Assembly (NCBI RefSeq): GCF_000170835.1
Contig: NZ_ABCP01000010.1
Coordinates: forward strand, 1 to 64,000
From: Marinobacter algicola DG893
Lineage (GTDB): Bacteria; Pseudomonadota; Gammaproteobacteria; Pseudomonadales; Oleiphilaceae
Reading direction: 5' to 3'
DNA length: 64,000 bases
Shown here: positions 40,632 to 48,784 of the stretch, piece after piece
Numbering within the stretch: position 1 is the first letter of the stretch
Layout: every line of letters starts with the position of its first letter
Program-made: the position numbers and the translations under genes
Notes under the pieces: model-generated
The model's database searches: none
Seen by the model: the letters and a program-made list of their open reading frames with translations, nothing else
What the model was told of the DNA's origin: nothing

Positions 40632-42482
40632 ATGTCAGGCAATTCGCAGAAATCACGTCTTAAAGACCTCATTGCACGAGGCAAGGAACAAGGTTACCTG
40701 ACTTACGCCGAGGTAAACGACCACCTCCCGGAAGACATTGCTGACCCGGACCAGGTCGAAGACATCATTCGCATGATTAACGACATGGGCATCCAGGTGT
40801 CTGAAGTGGCACCGGACGCGGACACGCTGCTGATGACCGACGGTGACTCCACCGCTGACGAAGCAGCGGCCGCCGAAGCCGCCGCCGCACTCGCTGCCGT
40901 AGAATCCGACGCCGGCCGCACCACCGACCCCGTCCGCATGTACATGCGCGAAATGGGCACCGTGGAGCTACTGACCCGCGAAGGCGAAATCGTCATTGCC
41001 AAGCGCATCGAGGAAGGTATCCGCGATGTCATGGCTGCCGTGGCCCACTTCCCCGGCATCACCGGCACCGTTATCCAGGCCTACGACCGCATCATCGAGA
41101 ATGAAGGCCGCCTCAGCGACATCGTCTCCGGTTTCCTCGATCCTGATGGCGCCGAGCCGTTCATGGAGGAAGACACAACCCCGGATACGTCAAGCACCTC
41201 AGACGATTCTTCCGACGATGATGATGACGATGACGACAGCGAAGAAGAAACCGAAAGCGGTCCGGATCCGGAAGAGACCCGTCTGCGTTTTGAGCTGCTG
41301 AAAGAAAAGCTCGATGCTGCCGATGCAAGCCTGGCCAAACACGGCCGCGGCCACAAGAAAACCCAGGAAGCCCTGAACGAGCTGGGACAGGTGTTTGCGC
41401 CGTTCAAGCTGGGCAACAAGGCCTTTGATGAGCTTGTAAACGTGGTTCGCTCCACCAACGATCTGGTGCGTGAGAACGAGCGTGCGATCATGAAAATCTG
41501 TGTGCGTGAGTGCAAGATGCCGCGCAAGGATTTCATCAAGTCGTTCCCCGGCAACGAAACCAGCCTGGACTGGGCCGAAAAGATGTCCAAGGGCAAGAAG
41601 CCCTACGCACCGCTGATTGCCGAGCGCATCGACGAAGTCGTGCGCCTGCAGAAGCGCATTGCCAACATCCAGACCGAAGTCGACCTGGACGTTTCCGACA
41701 TCAAGGAAATCAACCGCCGCGTCTCCATCGGCGAAGCCAAGGCCCGCCGTGCCAAGAAGGAGATGGTGGAAGCCAACCTACGTCTGGTTATCTCCATTGC
41801 CAAGAAGTACACCAACCGCGGCCTGCAGTTCCTCGACCTGATCCAGGAAGGCAACATCGGCCTTATGAAGGCCGTTGACAAGTTCGAGTATCGCCGTGGC
41901 TACAAGTTCTCCACTTACGCCACCTGGTGGATTCGTCAGGCCATCACCCGCTCCATCGCGGACCAGGCCCGCACCATCCGTATTCCGGTGCACATGATCG
42001 AAACCATCAACAAGCTCAACCGCATCTCCCGTCAGATGTTGCAGGAGATGGGCCGCGAGCCCACGCCGGAAGAGTTGGGCGAGCGCATGGAAATGCCCGA
42101 GGACAAGATCCGCAAGGTATTGAAGATCGCCAAGGAACCGATCTCCATGGAAACCCCGATCGGTGATGACGAAGACAGCCACCTGGGCGATTTCATTGAA
42201 GACATCCAGGCACTGTCGCCCGTCGACTCCGCCACCGCCGAAGGCCTGCGCGAAGCTACCCGCTCCGTGCTCTCCGGCCTGACCGCGCGCGAGTCCAAGG
42301 TGCTGCGCATGCGCTTCGGTATTGAAATGAACACCGACCACACCCTGGAAGAAGTGGGCAAGCAGTTTGACGTAACCCGCGAGCGAATCCGCCAGATCGA
42401 AGCCAAGGCTCTGCGCAAACTGCGCCACCCTTCCCGCTCCGACCACCTGCGCGGCTTCATTGACGATCAGGGCAACGGATAA
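40632..42482 (+). CDS. rpoD: Primary sigma factor RpoD (sigma-70)
   Basis: Housekeeping sigma factor. The ATG at 40632 after AGGGTG gives [25 protein letters not shown] and 616 residues. Region 1.1, an acidic spacer (about residues 175-225, run of Asp residues), regions 2.1-2.4 ([56 protein letters not shown]), 3 and 4.2 ([27 protein letters not shown]) are all present. A TATAAT at 40580-40585 may be part of an internal promoter. Confidence 0.98.
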   Translation: MSGNSQKSRLKDLIARGKEQGYLTYAEVNDHLPEDIADPDQVEDIIRMINDMGIQVSEVAPDADTLLMTDGDSTADEAAAAEAAAALAAVESDAGRTTDPVRMYMREMGTVELLTREGEIVIAKRIEEGIRDVMAAVAHFPGITGTVIQAYDRIIENEGRLSDIVSGFLDPDGAEPFMEEDTTPDTSSTSDDSSDDDDDDDDSEEETESGPDPEETRLRFELLKEKLDAADASLAKHGRGHKKTQEALNELGQVFAPFKLGNKAFDELVNVVRSTNDLVRENERAIMKICVRECKMPRKDFIKSFPGNETSLDWAEKMSKGKKPYAPLIAERIDEVVRLQKRIANIQTEVDLDVSDIKEINRRVSIGEAKARRAKKEMVEANLRLVISIAKKYTNRGLQFLDLIQEGNIGLMKAVDKFEYRRGYKFSTYATWWIRQAITRSIADQARTIRIPVHMIETINKLNRISRQMLQEMGREPTPEELGERMEMPEDKIRKVLKIAKEPISMETPIGDDEDSHLGDFIEDIQALSPVDSATAEGLREATRSVLSGLTARESKVLRMRFGIEMNTDHTLEEVGKQFDVTRERIRQIEAKALRKLRHPSRSDHLRGFIDDQGNG

Positions 42483-42495
42483 CACCACAACAGTA

Positions 42496-42537
42496 GCGGG
42501 CGCCACCCCTCACCGGTATAATGGCGCCCGCTTTGTT
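42496..42537 (+). terminator. Intrinsic terminator after rpoD
   Basis: Perfect 10-base stem GCGGGCGCCA / TGGCGCCCGC (42496-42505, 42522-42531), 16-base loop, then TTTGTT. It closes the rpsU-dnaG-rpoD operon before the tRNA gene. Confidence 0.82.
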
Positions 42538-42597
42538 GCTCCTGCCCGGAAGCGACATCCCAAAAAGCACACCTTTAAACAGCATCGGCTGAAAAAA

Positions 42598-42674
42598 GGG
42601 CCTATAGCTCAGTTGGTTAGAGCAGAGGACTCATAATCCTTTGGTCCCTGGTTCGAGTCCAGGTGGGCCCACCA
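42598..42674 (+). tRNA. tRNA-Ile2 with CAU anticodon (lysidine type)
   Basis: Seventy-seven bases including encoded CCA fold into a cloverleaf: acceptor GGGCCTA / TGGGCCC, D-arm AGCTCAGTTGGTTAGAGCA, anticodon loop CTCATAA with CAT, and T-arm CCTGG TTCGAGT CCAGG. A CAU tRNA following rpoD in Pseudomonas is the Ile2 species whose C34 becomes lysidine to read AUA. I favour Ile over elongator Met by position and sequence resemblance. It marks the left border of the accessory region. Confidence 0.88.
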
Positions 42675-43036
42675 CTCCCCCAGTATTTTTGAAACTGGTA
42701 TTGAAACCATAAATCGTCCGCTTTGGTCGCAAAGCGAACATTCGGATCAGACGAGTCACGCCAGCCAGGATGCACGGCTCCAAAATGAGGGCGAAGCGTC
42801 AATATGTCGACTTCGCCCTTACTCGTTTCGTCAGAATAAGCAAATCACCAACATAGCAATTGCTCGTGCGATTCTAGAGAAGTAAAGGAAAACCTTGTCG
42901 TTCACTCTTACCCGAATTTCAAATCTAATCCTAAGTATCACTTTCGTTCACCTCCTGCTTTTATCAGTGAGGTGAGAGTAAACTTGCTTGTACTTGTTCA
43001 CCCATGACACAAAACCGGGGAAAATCCAATATTGTG
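42675..43036. other. Gene-free left flank of the accessory region
   Basis: Contains an inverted repeat AGGGCGAAG / CTTCGCCCT (42788-42819), which could terminate transcripts from either side, and one copy of the word GCAAAGCGAACATTCGG (42729-42745) that recurs at 51601 and, with changes, at 55012. No gene, RNA or direct repeat of the tRNA 3' end was recognised. Confidence 0.5.
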
Positions 43037-43810
43037 TCAGGGTGCTGTCCGTATGATCTGGCGCTCCGTCAATGTCGGATCGTCGAATACAGTTGCGGTG
43101 GTCTTAGCAACTATTTCTCGCAATGGCTGCCCAGTCTCACTGCGGATCAGCTGAGTTAATCTTTTTATAAAATAGCTACGCTTAGCATTAGGATGCTTTG
43201 GCTTTTCAAGCTTTACGGATGACTGCTCATTACCAAGCAGTCCCACCTGATCATCCGAGTCCAAGGTTGCTAACTTTCGGAGATTCGCTGATAACAACCC
43301 GGGACTCAAATCGGGCCATTGTTTGTACTCAGGTTCGGTGTTCGCATGTTGCTCAGCATCTATGTTGGGGTCGAAGAATTTTAGGGAGTGGCCTACAAGA
43401 TTTTCGAGCATTAACTTGCTACGCTTGGAAAAATACCTTTCTTGTAAGAGCTGATCGTAGCGACTAAATTCAATTAACTTCGCGAGCTTCATAGCTGTTT
43501 CTTTTACTTCAATTAACCAACTCTCGTAATCTTTTGGCGTGAGATTGTGAGGCTTCGTTTCTATATAAATCGACGACAATTGAACCATGCTCGCGAACGA
43601 AGTAGCTCTTATTTGGTATTTGGGAAGCTTCTCCCATACCGATTTCATATCGGGGTACGTTAGCAACCTATATAAAAGATCGGCTTGCTCAGTATCAGGT
43701 TCCGCTGTTGGAAAGCGACGCTTCCAATAGTCCACCTCGTCACATGCCTCTTTCCACTCCGAAATAACTTCCTTTGGAGCCCAGCTCGGAAATCTCTGAC
43801 TATTCACCAT
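43037..43810 (-). CDS. Hypothetical protein, probable integron cassette gene
   Basis: No family recognised. The ATG at 43810 gives 257 residues, soluble, mostly helical, with aromatic/charged segments (WKEACDEVDYWKRRFPTAEPD; SYFIKRLTQLIRSETGQPLREIVAKTTATVFDD). Base composition is more AT-rich than the core. It starts 46 bases after an attC-like site on the same strand, as cassette genes do. No attC was found at its 3' end. Confidence 0.65.
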   Translation of the reverse strand: MVNSQRFPSWAPKEVISEWKEACDEVDYWKRRFPTAEPDTEQADLLYRLLTYPDMKSVWEKLPKYQIRATSFASMVQLSSIYIETKPHNLTPKDYESWLIEVKETAMKLAKLIEFSRYDQLLQERYFSKRSKLMLENLVGHSLKFFDPNIDAEQHANTEPEYKQWPDLSPGLLSANLRKLATLDSDDQVGLLGNEQSSVKLEKPKHPNAKRSYFIKRLTQLIRSETGQPLREIVAKTTATVFDDPTLTERQIIRTAP

Positions 43811-43855
43811 CAAAAGATCTTCAATTTCTTGATTAAGAGTGTTGGAGCGTTAATA

Positions 43856-43939
43856 TGCTAACGCTTGTAGTATGCTCGCTCACGGCATGGAGCCGAAGGC
43901 GCAATATAGTAGGCGTCGCCGTTCCTGTGCTGGTTAGCT
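43856..43939 (-). repeat. attC-like integron recombination site A
   Basis: Read on the minus strand it begins AGCTAAC (R'') and ends GTTAGCA (R'), nearly complementary 7-base boxes, with an imperfect palindromic interior that includes ACGGC / GCCGT arms, 84 bases in all. The TAA of R'' is the stop codon of the C-terminal end of an upstream gene cut by the IS3 element (last residues NFVEAAKLYRSSVPS), a typical cassette feature. Confidence 0.55.
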
Positions 43940-44053
43940 GGGGACGCTTGATCGATATAATTTTGCTGCCTCAACAAAGTTATCTCTGTAGTGGTTCAAT
44001 GATTCCGGACACCAGCGTAGGTGGTAAGATCGCCACCATAAACGAGGTGTCTG

Positions 44054-45216
<1,163 letters not shown>

Positions 45217-45224
45217 CCACTACA

Positions 45225-45262
45225 CAATGTAATGGGCGTCGCAGTGCGTGCACTGATTAAGT
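45225..45262 (-). repeat. Left half of an attC-like site truncated by the IS3 element
   Basis: On the minus strand the sequence starts GGTAAC just after the stop of the 95-residue gene, continues with a CAGTGC/GCACTG hairpin and CGACGCCC, and then stops at the IS border. Position after a small gene on the same strand fits a cassette attC whose second half was lost. Confidence 0.35.
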
Positions 45263-45271
45263 GTTACCGGG

Positions 45272-45559
45272 CTACGATTTAAGTTTGGTTTTTAGGTGGC
45301 TTAGTAGGTCTTGAGTTTTGACCTTCTCACCCTTTCGGTATGCCATGATTTTTTTCAGGGTAATCTCGTAGTTCTCCGGTTTATGCGCAAGGTCGCACTC
45401 ATCATAGTACTGGAGGATAAAGTCCCTGATCTCATAACCTTCACTACGGTTTATGAATAGGCGATCCCGCTTAACTGCCGGGGCGTCCCCGCTGGTACGC
45501 GTCCATGATAAATTCGTGTTTTCTTTGAGCCACTGAGTTACCTGACTTTCCTTTGACAT
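45272..45559 (-). CDS. Hypothetical protein, probable cassette gene
   Basis: No family recognised. The ATG at 45559 lies 8 bases after AAGGAG and gives 95 residues, soluble and charged, mixed helix (SKESQVTQWLKENTNLSWTR; YEIRDFILQYYDECDLAHKPENYEITLKKIMAYRKGEKV). It is on the minus strand like its neighbours and is followed by a truncated attC-like site. Confidence 0.7.
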   Translation of the reverse strand: MSKESQVTQWLKENTNLSWTRTSGDAPAVKRDRLFINRSEGYEIRDFILQYYDECDLAHKPENYEITLKKIMAYRKGEKVKTQDLLSHLKTKLKS

Positions 45560-45599
45560 TTTCAATTCTCCTTAGAGGTATTATCGCGGCCTTCATTGA

Positions 45600-45682
45600 C
45601 CACTTAAAGCTGAAATAGGCGGCTCGAAAGGGGCTTCCGGTGGAGGCCGAAGGTCGGACCGTACTTATTTAACGGGTTATGT
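45600..45682 (-). repeat. attC-like site G closing a two-gene cassette
   Basis: On the minus strand the box ACATAAC (45682-45676) opens an imperfect palindrome with inner arms AAATAAGTACGG and CCGCCTATTTC. The matching box GTTATGT is found at 46598-46592, just upstream of the 149-residue gene, exactly where a cassette containing that gene and the 49-residue gene should begin. The right-hand R' box at about 45600 is degenerate. Confidence 0.45.
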
Positions 45683-45742
45683 GGTTTGCTCCCGTTTGAC
45701 CTGATCTCAGGCCAACTACAACGGAAGCAAGCCATGTAAGAA

Positions 45743-45892
45743 TTAGTTTTTGCAGCCGTTTTTGCCGCACGTGATCCTTTCATGCGATGAAACCCAGTGA
45801 CTGGGGTTGTCACGAGTATCGAAACCGCAACCAGTTTTACCGCCTTTGCTACCGCTGTGAACTTCACCTGTTGGTGTATGCTTGACAGCCAT
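45743..45892 (-). CDS. Small Cys/His-containing protein (49 residues)
   Basis: Short frame with a strong AGGAGGGG ribosome site 5 bases before ATG 45892. The product MAVKHTPTGEVHSGSKGG... contains three Cys and several His (GCGFDTRDNPSHW; ITCGKNGCKN), suggesting a small metal-binding or nucleic-acid-binding fold. Function unknown. It lies downstream of the 149-residue gene within the same probable cassette. A longer frame at 45604-45867 in another phase is considered a shadow. Confidence 0.65.
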   Translation of the reverse strand: MAVKHTPTGEVHSGSKGGKTGCGFDTRDNPSHWVSSHERITCGKNGCKN

Positions 45893-46109
45893 CTTGACCC
45901 CTCCTCAAGGGTGCGAGCATTCCAGAATTACCCTAACCTATTGGTGTACGAATTTTGTACACAAAAATAGCCTACACCCTGGCCAAAAACTGTTCAAGCA
46001 TACAGTCTGTACAAATACACATGACGCGCGCAGCATGCGCAGCTTTGGAATGGATGCGAAGCCACAATGGAAAAGGAGTCGCCGTGCCTGCGATGGTGAC
46101 GTGACGTGC

Positions 46110-46559
46110 CTATTTTAGCTGGAAATTACAGTCGAAATTCGTAGAACGCGCCTTTACTCCGCTTGTTGGCGCTCCGTAGCCGCCGTACCCGCTGACTTGA
46201 GACCCAACAACTTTCTGCATTCCAATATGTATTGCGTACGTCCAAACCCCCGCCGCATTCCCATTATTTCCGGGGGCTTCTACAACAATTACTAATCCGG
46301 GATTTTGGGCAAGGACATAGCCCATTTTTTCATCAATACGGATTTGGTCAGGAGGGGTAAACGTGAATTTCCACATAGACCCAAACTTTTCCGCAGTCGT
46401 CCAAACTCCGCCCGATTGGTCTTCACGAAAATCTGTTGCGTCGCGATATCCATGCGTATTCACATCCTTGCATATCGCCTCAAATGCCGGATTTTGGCCT
46501 TGCCCAAAAGCAAATGTCCCGGTGGCCGTGAGAACAAGTCCAGCGATCAATGTCCTCAT
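46110..46559 (-). CDS. Hypothetical exported protein, probable cassette gene
   Basis: The 149-residue product has a signal peptide (RTLIAGLVLTATGTFAFGQG), one Cys pair (ICKDVN near residue 35; FDCNFQLK at the end) that could form a disulphide, and a beta-rich middle with Gly-rich loops. A GAGGA ribosome site precedes ATG 46559. It begins 33 bases after the box GTTATGT on the same strand, matching a cassette start. No known family was identified. Confidence 0.7.
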   Translation of the reverse strand: MRTLIAGLVLTATGTFAFGQGQNPAFEAICKDVNTHGYRDATDFREDQSGGVWTTAEKFGSMWKFTFTPPDQIRIDEKMGYVLAQNPGLVIVVEAPGNNGNAAGVWTYAIHIGMQKVVGSQVSGYGGYGAPTSGVKARSTNFDCNFQLK

Positions 46560-46622
46560 ATCTATTTCCTCGGCATAGTCTTGTCATACTGACATAACAA
46601 TTGTTTATCTTTAATTGACTAA

Positions 46623-46913
46623 TTACAGATCATTAACCTCAATTGTGAAGTCTTTACGAAGGAGTACTTCCATCTTTGGATTACTTTCAAGTACACCGAT
46701 CACACGCGCGCTGAGGGCATCTAAAATAGAGTCTATATCGTTATCATCTACGCATTGTTCCGATATTTTAAATACTAATCTGCCCTCTGACCTACTATTC
46801 ACATAATAATTGTATAAACCTCGATCAAGGTCATGCTGTTGCAATACTTCTGATTCTGGATAATTTTTTGAGAAAAACTCTTCTATTTGAGCAACTTTCT
46901 CTGAATCGTCCAT
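46623..46913 (-). CDS. Hypothetical small acidic protein
   Basis: No family recognised. The 96-residue acidic protein has a GGAGAG ribosome site before ATG 46913, and alternating helix and strand (VAQIEEFFSKNYPESEVLQQHD; DSILDALSARVIGVLESNPKMEVLLRKDFTIEV). It lies upstream of the 149-residue gene on the same strand. No attC-like site separates them, apart from a short AT-rich stretch. Confidence 0.65.
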   Translation of the reverse strand: MDDSEKVAQIEEFFSKNYPESEVLQQHDLDRGLYNYYVNSRSEGRLVFKISEQCVDDNDIDSILDALSARVIGVLESNPKMEVLLRKDFTIEVNDL

Positions 46914-47439
46914 TGTCTCTCTCCGAAAAAATAACAGATATTAGGCAGCGCGTTTTATCATTGCAGAACTTTGACTGTGTCATTATTACTGATTTTGAAC
47001 CATCAATCGCGCTGCATAAAAATTGATAAAACAGAAGCTTAGCCGAGCATTGCCATCTTTGCCATGTAATCATTCAGCGTCTGCAATGTGCTCCGGCAAT
47101 CATACTGGATGAAATTGCTGTGATTTAGCTTGGAGGCTCTGGAGGAAAGGCCTGGCTCGAATGTCCGCTTTTGTTTAGCAGACAGCGGGAAAAGGCCTCC
47201 AGCGGGCGAGTAAGTTCATGAGAAACCCAATAAATGCGCTAGATGAACCATCTGATGAATCAGAGCAAGCCCCTGAGCAGCTAGGCTCTTGTTTGAAGGT
47301 GGCTTATTGGAGCCTGGCAAGTTCCATGAACAACGACAGTGCGTATAGGTTAAACCAGCGTTTCCGATCGGAGCCTTCTTTACGTAGAGTGTGATCCGCT
47401 GGATGACGACTGTTAGCTCCAAGGCGAAGGTCAGGGAAA
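46914..47439. other. Intergenic region with possible small-gene remnants
   Basis: About 525 bases. A 58-codon plus-strand frame (47218-47394, starting MRNPINALDEPSDESEQ) and minus-strand frames overlap each other between 47216 and 47519; none has a good ribosome site or known family, so none is called. A GGAGGCTCT...GGCCTCC-type inverted word pair lies near 47140-47200. AT content is high at 46920-47040. Confidence 0.4.
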
Positions 47440-48108
47440 TCAATCCTCAGCCTGGATATACTGCACGAGCATTCGACCAAGTGTCGTGACACTGAGGCGA
47501 TTACCTTTCTGCTCGGCAAGCCCGAACCGCTGCAGAGTCTGCTTGTAGCTCTCCTGAAGCGCTGCCTTGACGATTTGTTCCTGAGAAGCCCCCATTGTTT
47601 TGCTTACCGGTTCCAATATTTCTGGGTGCAGCTTCGCCCATTCTTTATGCGGCCCATCTCCAAAGACCGGATTCAAAGAATAATAAATTAACCAAATGAT
47701 CTCCGGGTCTGTTAGTTCTCGGTAGATATTGAGTAATTTCCGGATTTCCTCATAGCGCAACTCTTCGGTTGACAGCGCCTTGGCAACCAAGCGTCCAAGA
47801 CGCTCTTTGCGGTCTGCAGATACTGCCCTGGATGCTTGGACGCAGCCTTCCTCCAAGAGATCCAAACCTTCTTCAGTTTGAAGGTGTTGCTCAAATGTAT
47901 CCAGTCGCCCGTGAATGTTTGCGACTTCGGAATCAAGCTGTTTCAAAAAGGCAACCATGCGCTCCAAGCGCAGGTCTGGGATGATGGCCGTCATCACTTC
48001 AGAAATGAGGGTTCCGACACCTGGAAGCACGCCAGCAGCGCTGTTGGCGATACTTACCAACTTATCCCGTCTATTGGAATCCAGAGTGTTCTGGTCGAGA
48101 TTGCTCAT
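47440..48108 (-). CDS. Hypothetical protein downstream of a Cys-rich small protein
   Basis: Function unknown. The ATG at 48108 (MSNLDQNTLDSNRRDKL), 5 bases after the upstream stop, gives 222 residues; the longer frame to 48195 would overlap the upstream gene. It has a Gly/Ala/Ile-rich amphipathic stretch (SIANSAAGVLPGVGTLISEVMTAIIPDL) that could insert in or contact membrane, a helical middle, and a C-terminal part like a winged helix (LQRFGLAEQKGNRLSVTTLGRMLVQYI). It is paired with the 68-residue gene. Confidence 0.7.
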   Translation of the reverse strand: MSNLDQNTLDSNRRDKLVSIANSAAGVLPGVGTLISEVMTAIIPDLRLERMVAFLKQLDSEVANIHGRLDTFEQHLQTEEGLDLLEEGCVQASRAVSADRKERLGRLVAKALSTEELRYEEIRKLLNIYRELTDPEIIWLIYYSLNPVFGDGPHKEWAKLHPEILEPVSKTMGASQEQIVKAALQESYKQTLQRFGLAEQKGNRLSVTTLGRMLVQYIQAED

Positions 48109-48115
48109 CATTCTG

Positions 48116-48322
48116 TTATCGATTGTGACAAGCGTTAGCGCAGAAGAAACAGCCATCCACATTGTCATATTTTTGTCGGGCCGCTTCGAGAGCATCTCTG
48201 CATGATGCGAACATGCCCAAATAGGTCCGGTTCAGAATTTCAGGCATGAATTGGCAACCCTCTCTATGCACCTCATGCTCACCGGTGCTTTGTGGGTTGT
48301 CGTTTGAGTAATAGTGTTCCAC
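48116..48322 (-). CDS. Small Cys/His-rich protein, GTG start
   Basis: Sixty-eight residues from a GTG at 48322 with AAGGAGG 5-6 bases upstream. The sequence has a HEVHREGCQFMP segment and a C-terminal CFFCANACHNR, four Cys and several His, like a zinc ribbon. I recall similar small proteins (YYxNDNPQSxGxHEVHxxGC...GCxxCxxxCH) as an uncharacterised family in many bacteria. The 222-residue gene follows within 7 bases, making a two-gene unit. Confidence 0.75.
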   Translation of the reverse strand: MEHYYSNDNPQSTGEHEVHREGCQFMPEILNRTYLGMFASCRDALEAARQKYDNVDGCFFCANACHNR

Positions 48323-48784
48323 TGATGCCTCCTTGGCTTAGCTGTCTCAATCCAGAGTAGACAGCTTGCTACTATTTCGCCAGCTTCGGATATGTCTGGC
48401 GCACAACAGGACATCCACACGGTGACTTGAAGAAACGAATTCCGTTAAATCTTGCTCTTTTGGCAAACAGTTTCAGGACGCCCACAGATTGCTCTCGCTA
48501 GCTGCGGAAACAAAGCTGTCGCTCCACGTATATTTCGAGTTTTAACAAATGGTTACTTAAAATATTTTCCATTTTTGCGACTGTTGCCGATACTTCATTG
48601 AGTTCGAATCACGCTGCAATTTTGTATCAATGCGTATGTTCACCGGCTTTCGGGACATGCTCGATAAAAATAATCGTTAAACAGATCGGGGTTCGTCATC
48701 TAGTGACCAGCTCAGAGTTGCTCTGGAGATTGCGCGTAGAGGGATTTCTGAGAAGAACTCCACCTGTCAGCAGGGCATCGCACC
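48323..48784. other. AT-rich intergenic region upstream of the GGDEF/EAL gene
   Basis: About 460 bases holding the divergent upstream regions of the small-protein pair and the GGDEF/EAL gene. AT content is high at 48540-48600. No promoter, RNA or coding frame was convincing. Confidence 0.4.

Noticed and set aside
41778-42506. Minus-strand 242-codon frame opposite rpoD
   Set aside because: Antisense shadow of the highly conserved rpoD 3' half.
42617-42802. Minus-strand 61-codon frame overlapping the tRNA gene
   Set aside because: It reads through the tRNA antisense and has no ribosome site; it is a known type of false frame over tRNA genes.
45604-45867. 87-codon minus-strand frame
   Set aside because: Overlaps in another phase with the 49-residue frame, which has a far better ribosome site; its tail also runs through an attC-like site.
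47218-47394. 58-codon plus-strand frame beginning MRNPINALDEP
   Set aside because: Composition is protein-like, but there is no good ribosome site or known family and it overlaps minus-strand frames; not supported enough to call.
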